From Polyangiaceae bacterium (GTDB lineage: Bacteria; Myxococcota_A; Polyangia; Polyangiales; Polyangiaceae): a DNA stretch of 64,000 nucleotides. Below, one piece after another: positions 53,497 to 62,606 of the stretch (positions are counted from its first letter, which is position 1; every line of letters starts with the position of its first letter). Under the pieces are notes generated by a model. That model had not been told where the DNA came from and searched no databases. It saw nothing but the letters and a program-made list of their open reading frames with translations. A program made the translations under genes and the position numbers. The stretch is taken from contig JAWKRG010000009.1 in assembly GCA_041389725.1 (NCBI GenBank), forward strand, positions 124,001-188,000. Direction: 5' to 3'.

Positions 53497-54507
53497 ATGA
53501 GCGACGAGGCCAGCGAGCTTCTCGAGCTGACGCGGGCGCTGCGCGCGCACGCGGAGTGGCAACGCGCGACCGGGGTAATGGCTTTGCCCCGCGCGACGCG
53601 AGCGGACCTCGACGCCCGAGGCGGGCCGCCGCCAGAGTTCGAGCCAGGTGCGCGCGGCGCGGCGGCTCGACGCTCGGACCCGTCGCCAGCCCGCGCGGCG
53701 CCCGCGCCATCGCGCGCTGCGCCCGGTTCGTCGCACGATGCGCCTGCGCCATCGCGCGCGGCGCCCGGTTCGTCGCACGTTGCGCCTGCGCCATCGCGCG
53801 CAGTGGCCCCTGAATCCTACGCTGCGGAGGCGCTGGAGCAGGTCCGAGCCGCGGCGACGCGCGGAGAGAGCATGCCGCCAGACTTGGTGAGCGTGGCGCC
53901 GCCGCGCGTCGTGCTTCCCGTGGCGGAACGGAGCGCCGCACTGAGCTCGCTTCAGGCCGAGGTCGCGGCCTGCGAAGCGTGCGGCCTGCATGCCACGCGC
54001 ACGCAGACTGTTTTCGCCCGAGGACAGGGCACGGTTGGCGTGTGCTTCGTGGGGGAGGGGCCCGGCGCGGATGAAGATGCGCAGGGGCTGCCCTTCGTCG
54101 GCAAGGCAGGGCAGCTGTTGGACAAGATGATCGGCGCTATGGGACTCGACCGCGACGAGGTCTACATCGCGAACATCGTGAAGTGCCGCCCGCCGAAGAA
54201 CCGCAAACCCGAGGTCGACGAGATGAGTGCCTGCGTGGGCTATCTGCGTCGCCAGCTCGACCTGGTGCAGCCCGAGGTGATCGTCGCGCTCGGAGCTACC
54301 GCCGTGCAGGGCCTGTTGGGCACGAGCCAAGGCATCACCCGCATGCGCGGCAACTGGAAGCTCTACGAGGGTCGCATCGCCGTGATGCCCACTTTCCACC
54401 CGGCGTACCTGTTGCGGAGCCCGGCCGCCAAACGCGAGGTGTGGGAAGATCTGAAAGCGGTGCTGCGCCACTTGGGGCGACCCGTTCCCGGAGCGAAGAC
54501 GACTTGA
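53497..54507 (+). CDS. udgA: Family-4 uracil-DNA glycosylase with N-terminal linker
   Basis: 336 residues. The C-terminal ~190 residues form the glycosylase: GEGPGADEDAQGLPFVG (uracil-binding motif A), NIVKCRPPKNRKP, and MPTFHPAYLLR (motif B, with the His). Four cysteines C159, C162, C230 and C246 match the [4Fe-4S] cluster of family 4. The N-terminal ~145 residues are a low-complexity Pro/Ala/Arg region with a repeated APAPSRAAPGSSH unit, absent from most family members. It removes uracil from DNA after cytosine deamination. The start ATG 53497 follows trxB; earlier codons of the frame overlap it. Confidence 0.9.
   Translation: MSDEASELLELTRALRAHAEWQRATGVMALPRATRADLDARGGPPPEFEPGARGAAARRSDPSPARAAPAPSRAAPGSSHDAPAPSRAAPGSSHVAPAPSRAVAPESYAAEALEQVRAAATRGESMPPDLVSVAPPRVVLPVAERSAALSSLQAEVAACEACGLHATRTQTVFARGQGTVGVCFVGEGPGADEDAQGLPFVGKAGQLLDKMIGAMGLDRDEVYIANIVKCRPPKNRKPEVDEMSACVGYLRRQLDLVQPEVIVALGATAVQGLLGTSQGITRMRGNWKLYEGRIAVMPTFHPAYLLRSPAAKREVWEDLKAVLRHLGRPVPGAKTT
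53698..53802 (+). repeat. In-frame 42-bp tandem repeat, 2.5 copies
   Basis: Two 42-bp units (53,698-53,739 and 53,740-53,781) and a 21-bp partial third code for 14-residue APAPSRAAPGSSH(D/V) repeats in the uracil-DNA glycosylase linker. Units differ at a few positions only. The length is a multiple of three, so copy-number changes keep the gene in frame. Confidence 0.8.
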
Positions 54508-54986
54508 GCGACGCCGCGCAGCAGGCCGCCACGGGTGAAAGGGGTCGCGGGTGGCTCGGTATCGTAGCGCGCGGCGTTCTCATTCTGGTTGGCGTCGGGC
54601 CGCTGATGCCGCAGCTGACGCGCGGCCTGCCCGGCCTGTCATGGCTGGGCGGCGCCTTCGACGCTTGGTTCGCCTTCCAATGCCACCGCGAGCCAGCGCG
54701 TAGCCTCAGTTTTCTCGGCGAGATCTTGCCCGTGTGCTCGCGCTGCCTCGGGATCTACCTGGGGCTGGGCTTGGGCGCGTTGATCCTTTGGCCGAAGCTG
54801 AAGGTCTGGCCGCTGCGGATCTGGGTGGGGTTTGCGGCGCTGGTGATGGTCCTGGACGTCGCGACCGAAACCCTCGGCATGCGTCCGGAGTGGACGCCCC
54901 TACGCTTGGTCACTGGATTGCTGCTTGCCTACCCGGTGTCCGGTGCTGTAGTGCGCGCCGCCCGCGGCGAGCCTCAGGACGACTAG
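54504..54986 (+). CDS. DUF2085-type small membrane protein
   Basis: About 160 residues with three or four hydrophobic segments (IVARGVLILVGVGPLM, LGIYLGLGLGALILW, IWVGFAALVMVLDV, LVTGLLLAYPVSGAVV). The DUF2085 signature is clear: FQCHREPARSLSF and LPVCSRCLGIYLG. The family may bind metal through these His/Cys residues; its function is not established. The proposed start is TTG 54504, overlapping the glycosylase stop (TTGA); no ATG or GTG is available between there and the first helix. The 217-bp gap that follows holds repeat copy C. Confidence 0.8.
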   Translation: MSDAAQQAATGERGRGWLGIVARGVLILVGVGPLMPQLTRGLPGLSWLGGAFDAWFAFQCHREPARSLSFLGEILPVCSRCLGIYLGLGLGALILWPKLKVWPLRIWVGFAALVMVLDVATETLGMRPEWTPLRLVTGLLLAYPVSGAVVRAARGEPQDD

Positions 54987-55017
54987 TGCGCTGCGGGCAT
55001 GCTCCGACCCGAAGCGT

Positions 55018-55157
55018 TCACAACCGCCACGGCGCCAAGAGCGCGGAGACACGCCAAGGGAAGCCCGTTGGTTGCGCCTGTGCGCACCCAACGAAATCCA
55101 ATCTTGGCGTGGATTAGCGGCCCTTCGCGTCTTGGCGATGAAATGAAGCGTTGCCGG
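55018..55157 (+). repeat. Dispersed ~140-bp palindromic repeat, copy C
   Basis: Third copy of the element: ACCGCCACGGCGCCAAGAGC, CGCCAAGGG, a central TTGCGC-CTGT-GCGCACCCAA hairpin, ATCTTGGCGTGGAT, CGCGTCTTGGCGATG and GAAGCGTTGCCGG. It is in the same orientation as copies A and B and lies between the ends of convergent genes. Confidence 0.75.
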
Positions 55158-55203
55158 TCGGGAAGGCGCGCCCGCTTCGGGACGGAATTGAAGCGAGGCG
55201 GGA

Positions 55204-56988
55204 TCAGATGCCGAAGACGTAGCCGAGGCTGGGTTCGATCACCTGGCCGGTGGTCGGCAGCATGAACATGATGTTCACGTTGAGCTGCAGCCCGCTGTTC
55301 GGGGACAAAGCGTACATAGCGCCGCCGCCGACGGTGATGAAGCTCTGGCCCAGCTTCTTGTAGGCGTCGAGCTCGAGGGGGGTGCCCTCATTGCTCACAG
55401 TGCTCGGGGGGATCACTCCGATGTTGCCCGCGGTGCACTGCCGGTAGTCGTTAGAGGCGACGTAGGGATCGCCGACGGCACGCCCCTGGGCGCAATCCCG
55501 GATGGTCACTGGCAACTTCGCATCCACCTGGGCCAAGCCACCACCAGCGTGCACGTAGGGCCGCAGGCCCTGTTTGGAGAACGGCTCTTTGCCGAACCAG
55601 TAGCTTCCCCGGAGTTCACCGTGAACCGGCAAGAACTTCACGTCCTTGTTGGCGCCCGCCGCGGGGCCGCCGCCAATGGCAAAGCCACCGCGCAGACCCA
55701 GGGCGATGTTGCGAGTGATCACCCGATCGTAGGACAGCATGAAGCGGGTGGTGGCCGGCGCGATACCGGTGCTGATCTTGTTGGCCACGCCGGGCTGGGG
55801 ATCCAGCAGGTACTGGTTCTCCGTGTCTTTGTAGAAGCACGCGAAGCCCTTGTCGTTCTGGCTGGCCTGGGAGCAAACGTCATCGCCGCCCACGATCGCC
55901 AGGTCCTGAGCGACGTGCAGGCCGATCCAGTTCTTCTTCCAGGGACCACTGGCCCCGCCGCCGTCGGTGCAGACGCCGCCTTCGCACTTGCCCTTGGCGC
56001 AGTCGGCATCGATGTCGCAGGACTGAGCGGTCTCGCAGGTGCCGTTGACGCAGGACAGCCCGGCCTCGCACTCGCTCGTGGCAGCACAGCTCGATCCCCA
56101 GGCCTTGGTACCTTGGCTGACGCCGCTCTTGCAGCCCGGGAAGTCCGGCGGGCACTCCACCGCTTCTTCGCAGCGCTTCGGAGGATCTTTGTCGGGGTAG
56201 GCGGGGGGGTCTTGCTCCGTCTTGCCGACGATCTGGATTTCGACGGGCTTGCTCTTGCTGCCGAAGCTGTCGATGACGTCACCGGCTGCGTCCTGGGCAC
56301 GCACGTACAAACGAAGCGTTCCGGCGAGCATGGTGGCGTCGCAAGGGACCTCCCCCTGGAAGAAGTCGCCGCGCTTCTTCATCTTCACGGTCTTCCACTT
56401 TTCACCGCCGAACTCCTTGTAGCGAAGCTCGGCTTTGACGGCGTCTTCCTCGGTGGTGCAGGTCAGGGGAACGGCGCGGCGGGTCTCCACTTCGGTGACC
56501 TGGGGTTCGCACTCCATCTCGCCTGCAACGTCTTCGCCCTTCGGTGGCTTCTTGCCGCCGCCACCGGCTTCGCCGCCACTTCCGCCGCTGCCGCCCGTGC
56601 TGCCGGCAGATCCCGCAATGTCTTGGAAGGCCTTCTTGGTTTCCGCAGTGGCGAGGGCGTCGTCCAGCTTGACGCTGGGGTCAGCGGCGACGGCCTGCTT
56701 GAAGGCGTCCGCCGCGCCCTTCTGGTCGCCTTTGCCGCTGCCACGCACGATGCCGACGTACATCCACGCGCGGGCGATGACCGCGGGGCTGCACTTGTCA
56801 CCGCAGGCGTTGATGGTGCCGGTGAGCACGCCTTCGGCCTTGTCGAAATCCGTGGCCAAGTAGTGAACGTTGATGGCCTCGTCGATCTTCTTGTTGGCGG
56901 CAGCGTCACGAGGCGCCGCGCTGGCGGCGGCACCCAACAACAGAACGAGGGCGAGGCACAGGGTGAAGCTCAGGCGTCGGCGTTGCAC
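55204..56988 (-). CDS. Secreted protein with TPR-like N-terminus, Cys-rich modules and beta-barrel-like C-terminus
   Basis: 594 residues. A signal peptide (LCLALVLLLGAAASAAP) precedes a TPR-like helical region (~30-120, ADAFKQAVAADPSVKLDDALATAETK), a Gly/Ser-rich linker, an Ig-like or similar domain (~155-260, KAELRYKEFGGEKWKTVKM), Cys-rich modules (~275-350: SSCAATSECEAGLSC, SCDIDADCAKGKC) and a C-terminal ~230 residues of alternating strands (GLHVAQDLAIVGGDD, NIALGLRGGFAIGGG, ELRGSYWFGKEPF, SLGYVFGI at the very end), as in small outer-membrane barrels. The terminal hydrophobic residue fits barrel assembly. The start is GTG 56988. It may form an envelope unit with the OmpA and DUF4398 genes on the same strand. 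Confidence 0.72.
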   Translation of the reverse strand: MQRRRLSFTLCLALVLLLGAAASAAPRDAAANKKIDEAINVHYLATDFDKAEGVLTGTINACGDKCSPAVIARAWMYVGIVRGSGKGDQKGAADAFKQAVAADPSVKLDDALATAETKKAFQDIAGSAGSTGGSGGSGGEAGGGGKKPPKGEDVAGEMECEPQVTEVETRRAVPLTCTTEEDAVKAELRYKEFGGEKWKTVKMKKRGDFFQGEVPCDATMLAGTLRLYVRAQDAAGDVIDSFGSKSKPVEIQIVGKTEQDPPAYPDKDPPKRCEEAVECPPDFPGCKSGVSQGTKAWGSSCAATSECEAGLSCVNGTCETAQSCDIDADCAKGKCEGGVCTDGGGASGPWKKNWIGLHVAQDLAIVGGDDVCSQASQNDKGFACFYKDTENQYLLDPQPGVANKISTGIAPATTRFMLSYDRVITRNIALGLRGGFAIGGGPAAGANKDVKFLPVHGELRGSYWFGKEPFSKQGLRPYVHAGGGLAQVDAKLPVTIRDCAQGRAVGDPYVASNDYRQCTAGNIGVIPPSTVSNEGTPLELDAYKKLGQSFITVGGGAMYALSPNSGLQLNVNIMFMLPTTGQVIEPSLGYVFGI

Positions 56989-57058
56989 GGATTCGATTCT
57001 CCAAGAAGCGTGGGGCTCGTGGTGCGACGGCTAGCGCAGGGCCGCCGCACCCTGGTGA

Positions 57059-58197
<1,139 letters not shown>

Positions 58198-58201
<4 letters not shown>

Positions 58202-58551
58202 CGCCCGCCCCCTTCGTGTGCGTCGCGCGTCAAGGTGATGGCCTTGTCGGCGTACTCCTCTGCCGTCTCCGCCAAGTTGGCGGCGTCGCTGTAGTCTGCC
58301 TCGGCCGCTTCGCTCTGGGCTTTCTCGAGGTGCGCCTTCGCGTAGTAGTACTCGTAGGGCGCGTACTGTTCGGCGCCGAGTGCTTTCGCTTCTTCGAGCT
58401 TGCTCGCTGCCGAGTTCGCCTGAATGGCGTAGATGGTATTACCGCAGGCCGTGCTCAGCAGGCCTGCAGCGATGACCGCCAGTGCCCCCGTGCGTGTACC
58501 GTACGGAAAAGCCTGCGGAAAGTTGTGGTGCTTGCGCTTGTCTTCGCCCAT
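58198..58551 (-). CDS. DUF4398-domain lipoprotein
   Basis: 117 residues. A basic N-terminus leads into a lipoprotein signal (GALAVIAAGLLSTAC, Cys36). The rest is helical with the DUF4398 pattern: AASKLEEAKALGAEQYAPYEYYYAKAHLEKAQ (in pieces) and YADKAITLTRDA. It is translationally coupled to the OmpA gene that follows, whose own N-terminal part is similar, so the two probably act as an envelope pair. The start at 58551 places an unusually long tract of ~20 residues before the signal; no better start is seen. Confidence 0.78.
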
Positions 58552-58883
58552 CCGACGCCCTCGGCCCGAGGTCCGAACCTTCGCCTCGCAGGGACGCTAG
58601 CAACGGGCGGAATATCCCGTCAACAACCGATGAAATCAGGCGAAGTTTCCCCCGCTCCTGAGCAGGCTATCAGCCCCGTGCCGTCTGCGGGTCCCGCGCC
58701 TCCCAGGGGCTCCGCTGCCCCCGAATTCCCCCCCCGCACCCGTCTCAACCTGGGTCGTTTCGACCCGGGTCGTTTCAACCAGGGTCGTTTCAACCAGGGT
58801 GGGGGGGCCGTCAGGGCGGGAGGCGCCGACATGGGCCGCCGCACTACTAGACCCCCCAGACCTCCAGGTTTGAGGTCCTGCTG
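58552..58883. other. 332-bp intergenic region between the DUF4398 gene and lexA
   Basis: No coding frame is convincing here. It contains the GGGTCGTTTC tandem repeat (58,752-58,796), runs of G and C, and a small stem GACCTC-N7-GAGGTC (58,859-58,877) just past the lexA stop that might slow polymerase but has no T run. Confidence 0.6.
58752..58796 (+). repeat. Three-copy 15-bp tandem repeat
   Basis: Units GGGTCGTTTCRACCN at 58,752-58,766, 58,767-58,781 and 58,782-58,796, plus partial units on both sides. Each unit boundary, ACCNGGGT, makes a small palindrome. It is downstream of lexA and upstream of the DUF4398 gene. Confidence 0.75.
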
Positions 58884-59519
58884 TCAGATTTGGCGGAAGA
58901 CGCCGATGACCTTGCCCAGCAGCATCGTCGACTTGAAGTCCGTCGCGCGCACGAGAATCGGAGCCATCTGTGCGTTCGCAGGCTGGAAGCGCACGTAGTC
59001 GCGCTCGGGGAAGTAGTACTTCACCGTCGCTTCGTCGCCGATCAGCGCCACGACGATGTCGCCACGTTCCGCGGTGGCCTGCTTTTTCACGAAGATGTAG
59101 TCGCCGCTGAAGATCCCAGCATCGATCATCGAATCGCCGGTGACTTTCAGGCCGAAGACGTCTCGACCGCCGCGTACCATCATGCGATCGATGCGCACGC
59201 TGTCGACCACCTGCTCCTCCGCGAGCAGAGGCAAACCGGCTGCGACCCGACCGAGCACCTTGATCTCGATGAGGTCCTCTTCGCTCGCCGGCGCCGCCGG
59301 CTCTTCGTCATGAACCAGCTTGAGCGCTCGGCTCTTCATGTCCTCGCGCCGCAGGTAGCCCTTCCGCTCCAGCGCTCGAAGGTGGTCGTTGACACCGTTC
59401 GTGCTCTTGATGCCCATATGCTCGCCGATCTCGCGAAGGGTGGGCGGATAGCCGCGCTCGTTGATGGAGCGGCGGATGAAGGAGAGGGTCTGCTCTTGGC
59501 GCTTGGTGAGACCTTGCAT
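58884..59519 (-). CDS. lexA: LexA repressor of the SOS response
   Basis: 211 residues, the standard size. An N-terminal winged helix-turn-helix (~1-65, QEQTLSFIRRSINERGYPPTLREI in pieces) is followed by the self-cleaving peptidase domain. The cleavage site is A94-G95 (GRVAAGLP), and the catalytic pair is S130 (TGDSMIDAG) and K167 (EATVKYYF). It represses DNA-repair genes until RecA-stimulated cleavage. The start is ATG 59519, with a candidate LexA-type box just upstream. It is a single gene. Confidence 0.95.
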   Translation of the reverse strand: MQGLTKRQEQTLSFIRRSINERGYPPTLREIGEHMGIKSTNGVNDHLRALERKGYLRREDMKSRALKLVHDEEPAAPASEEDLIEIKVLGRVAAGLPLLAEEQVVDSVRIDRMMVRGGRDVFGLKVTGDSMIDAGIFSGDYIFVKKQATAERGDIVVALIGDEATVKYYFPERDYVRFQPANAQMAPILVRATDFKSTMLLGKVIGVFRQI

Positions 59520-59534
59520 GACTCGACTACGATA

Positions 59535-59548
59535 CTGAACGGGTGTAG
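59535..59548. promoter_or_regulatory. Candidate LexA box
   Basis: CTGAACGGGTGTAG on the + strand (CTACACCCGTTCAG toward lexA) lies 16-29 bp before the lexA ATG. It keeps the GTTCAG half of the myxobacterial LexA consensus reported for Myxococcus, with the other half (CTA) two bases closer. Self-regulation of lexA is general in the family, which makes the position plausible. Confidence 0.4.
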
Positions 59549-59778
59549 GCCCGTCAAATTCTGTGCCTATCTTGTGGAGAACTTTCGAAAAACCTCCGCA
59601 GTTTCGGCTACTTACATAGACCTACATTTTGTCCGCCGGCGCCGAAATTCGAGCCAAGTCGGTGGGTTGTAGCCCAGGATCTTGTCCACAGTTTCAACTC
59701 TGTTCACGTGCGCATCGGAGCACTGCGCACGGGGGCACCCTGCGCAGACGTGATGCGCCCGGATGTTCCCCTCGGCCC

Positions 59779-60243
59779 TCAGAACTTGCCGGTGATGCTG
59801 AGGAAGGTGAGCTTGTCCGTGGTGTCGCGCAGCCGGCTGACCAGCATGCGCACGAAGCTCCAGAGCACTTCGTAGGCAAGGTCCTTGTGCAGGAACAGCA
59901 GGTCGTCGAAGGCATCCTTGGGAATGGCGAGCACGCGGCAGCGTTCGTGCACGCGCGCATCCGCGCTGCGCGGAGACTCGTCGAGCAGCGCCATTTCACC
60001 GAAGATCTCGCCGGGGCCGAGGATGGCCAGGGCCTCTTCACCCATGCCGGGAACTTCGCGGCTGATGCGAACGCGGCCCTCCAAGATCAGGTACAGCTTG
60101 TCGCCGGCGTCGCCGTGCTGAAAGATCTTGGTGCCGGAGGTGTGGGACTCTTCGGTTGCGATGCGCGCGATCAGCTCGAGGGCCTGAGGCTTCAGCCCCT
60201 CGAACAGCGAGATCTTCTCCAGCTGACGGACGCGCTCGCTCAT
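59779..60243 (-). CDS. Single-domain cyclic-nucleotide-binding protein
   Basis: 154 residues, nearly all one cNMP-binding domain (~10-125): LFEGLKPQALELIARI, HGDAGDKLYLILEGRVRIS and the phosphate-binding cassette GEIFGEMALLDESPRSADA with the Arg that contacts the cyclic phosphate. No helix-turn-helix follows; the C-terminal ~35 residues are helical (YEVLWSFVRMLVSRLRDTTD). It is therefore not a Crp-type activator but a small sensor or subunit. The start is ATG 60243. The 259-bp gap upstream toward lexA has a DnaA-box-like TTGTCCACA at 59,682-59,690 and an AT-richer stretch. Confidence 0.85.
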   Translation of the reverse strand: MSERVRQLEKISLFEGLKPQALELIARIATEESHTSGTKIFQHGDAGDKLYLILEGRVRISREVPGMGEEALAILGPGEIFGEMALLDESPRSADARVHERCRVLAIPKDAFDDLLFLHKDLAYEVLWSFVRMLVSRLRDTTDKLTFLSITGKF

Positions 60244-60295
60244 CTGACCCGGACCATAGCTCGGCTGGCAGCCAGCGGGGTACTTATTGGAAACG

Positions 60296-61216
60296 TCAGC
60301 GCGTGAATCGCACGCGAATGGGCGGCGTGTTCTTCACCGTGGCGTTGCCGAAGGCGTCGAGCCCGGGCGTGTAGCGCTTGCGCATCGCACAGCTGCGAGC
60401 AAGTCGCCCGAAGCCGTGCCCGGGATCTGCGAGAATGGACACGCTGCGTGGGCGACCATCCGTCCCCACCTGCACGGTCAGGGTCACGACGCCGAAGTCG
60501 ACTTGGTCCATGTCCGCTTCCGGAGGGAAACCGCAGTCGTTCCAGCTACCGCCGCCGAGCAGGCCTGCGGGCTTGGTCAGGTTCTCTTTCGGCGCGGGGC
60601 CGCCGCCACCCTTTTGCGTGCCGGTGCCCCCGGGCTTGCCGCCGGGCTTTGCCTTGCGATCGTAGACGGCTTGCTTGCTGGTGCCGTCGGAAGACGTAGT
60701 CCCACCGCTGTAGCGATCTCCCGGACCGGTGACGAACCCTTGATCGGTCAGATCGAGTGGCGCGTCGGGATCGGGGTCTGCCGTGAGCACCTTGCCCGCC
60801 TGCGCGGCTTCGGGCGGAGGGTCGACGTAGGGGTTGTCGGAGTTGGGGACGGGAGTGTCCGGGGGCTTCTGCACCGTCGGCTCGGGCTTGGGCTCGGGCT
60901 CCGGTTCCGGCTCCGGCACTTCCGCTTCGGGCGGCGGTGTGAAGTCGACGTCGTAGGTGGCGCGCAGGCGCTCCGCCACGCCTTGATCGACGATGGCCGC
61001 GAAGCGCGAGAGGTGCACCAAGGTGGAAAGACCGCGCGCAGCCGCACCGCCATGGACGAAGAAAGCGCCTGCGATGCCGATCAGGAATCCAATCCGCACC
61101 TGCCGGCGTCCCAGGGCCAGCACCGGACCGAGTGGGTCGAGAGAGCGAGAACTCGACGCCGCTTGGCGGTAGGCGGCGCCTGAAGCGCGGTCCCCGTCGG
61201 TGTCGAGCAGCGTCAT
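60296..61216 (-). CDS. tonB: TonB-like energy transducer
   Basis: 306 residues. One N-terminal membrane helix (RIGFLIGIAGAFFVHGGAA, ~42-60) is followed by a Pro/Glu/Lys-rich spacer (EPEPEPEPKPEP at ~100-111) and a Gly-rich region, then a C-terminal TonB-type domain (~235-306: VVTLTVQVGTDGRPRSVSI, SCAMRKRYTPGLDAFGN, IRVRFTR). The paired Cys and CGFPPEAD segment before it is unusual. With ExbB and ExbD it would use the proton gradient to energise outer-membrane receptors or, in myxobacteria, motility-related machines. It starts 4 bp after exbD. Confidence 0.82.
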   Translation of the reverse strand: MTLLDTDGDRASGAAYRQAASSSRSLDPLGPVLALGRRQVRIGFLIGIAGAFFVHGGAAARGLSTLVHLSRFAAIVDQGVAERLRATYDVDFTPPPEAEVPEPEPEPEPKPEPTVQKPPDTPVPNSDNPYVDPPPEAAQAGKVLTADPDPDAPLDLTDQGFVTGPGDRYSGGTTSSDGTSKQAVYDRKAKPGGKPGGTGTQKGGGGPAPKENLTKPAGLLGGGSWNDCGFPPEADMDQVDFGVVTLTVQVGTDGRPRSVSILADPGHGFGRLARSCAMRKRYTPGLDAFGNATVKNTPPIRVRFTR

Positions 61217-61220
61217 CCTC

Positions 61221-61661
<441 letters not shown>

Positions 61662-61664
61662 GGC

Positions 61665-62414
61665 TCAGCCCTCGTCCTCTTCTTCTTCGTCGTCCTTCGA
61701 TGCACGGGCGGGGGCTGGGGCGCGATTGACGACTGCGGGCTCTGCGGTGCCCGCCTCCACCGCGACCAGATGCGCCAGCAGCACGCGCGAGAGCGCTTCC
61801 GTGTTCGCCAGCACGCTCTTCGCTTGGCGCTGAAACACGTTGTACATGGCCACCGCGGGAATGGCGACGGCAAGGCCTACTGCAGTGGCCACGAGTGCTT
61901 CGGCAATGGCGTACATCACTTCTTGAGGTGCCATTGCAGACGCGGCAGCCGTGGCCGCGGCGGCGCTCGCGTCTTGGCGGCCCAAGGCTTCGAAGGCCTG
62001 GACCACGCCGATCACCGTTCCGAACAGCCCGATGAAGGGGGCATTGTTGCCCAGGGTGCCGAGGAAGGCGAGACGCCGCTCCAGCTTCATGCGCTGCAGT
62101 GCCGCGGCGCCCTTCATGGCCTCGTCGGCAGCCCGCGCGCCGCGATCCGCTTCGAGCAGGCCCGCGCTCACCACCGCTGCTTCTGCACTGGGGCTCTTCT
62201 GCATGCGCTGCTTGGCGCCGTCCAGATCTCCCTCGCGCAGTCGCTCGCGCAGCTGGGAAGCCAGGCTCGCGAGGTCGTCGCGCAGCGAGTAGTAGAACCA
62301 CGCCCGCTCGAGCATGATCGCGACCGAGACCACGCTGAGCACGATCAGGAGCCACATCACCCAGCCGGCGCCGAAGTTGGTCATCAGGCGCTGCAGCCAC
62401 TCGACAAGATTCAT
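61665..62414 (-). CDS. exbB: ExbB/TolQ/MotA-family proton channel protein
   Basis: 249 residues with three membrane helices: VMWLLIVLSVVSVAIMLERAW near the N-terminus, then FLGTLGNNAPFIGLFGTVIGVVQAF and ALVATAVGLAVAIPAVAMYNVFQ, the second and third with the conserved Gly/Thr residues of the family. It forms the proton channel with ExbD. First gene of the operon. The 192-bp gap upstream has an AT-rich stretch, but no convincing promoter could be assigned. Confidence 0.92.
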   Translation of the reverse strand: MNLVEWLQRLMTNFGAGWVMWLLIVLSVVSVAIMLERAWFYYSLRDDLASLASQLRERLREGDLDGAKQRMQKSPSAEAAVVSAGLLEADRGARAADEAMKGAAALQRMKLERRLAFLGTLGNNAPFIGLFGTVIGVVQAFEALGRQDASAAAATAAASAMAPQEVMYAIAEALVATAVGLAVAIPAVAMYNVFQRQAKSVLANTEALSRVLLAHLVAVEAGTAEPAVVNRAPAPARASKDDEEEEDEG

Positions 62415-62606
62415 TTCTTGAGTTCCTCGTGCGTCGTTATGGGGGTCCGGGATGTCTAGGACAAGCGTCTTTCAGATGCGAGGGCGGAAAGCATTTTCGC
62501 TCGCGGCCGGCACCTCTTGGAGTCAAGTGTTTGAAATATCACGGTAATTTCACAAAAGACCGCGCGTGTTCTCCTGGCGCTGCCTATTGGAGGGACCCGC
62601 CAGGGG

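Noticed and set aside
58630..58998. Small + strand frame with LNLGRFDPGRFNQGRF repeats
   Set aside because: It is produced by a 15-bp tandem repeat and runs into the antisense of lexA; no ribosome-binding site or family likeness.
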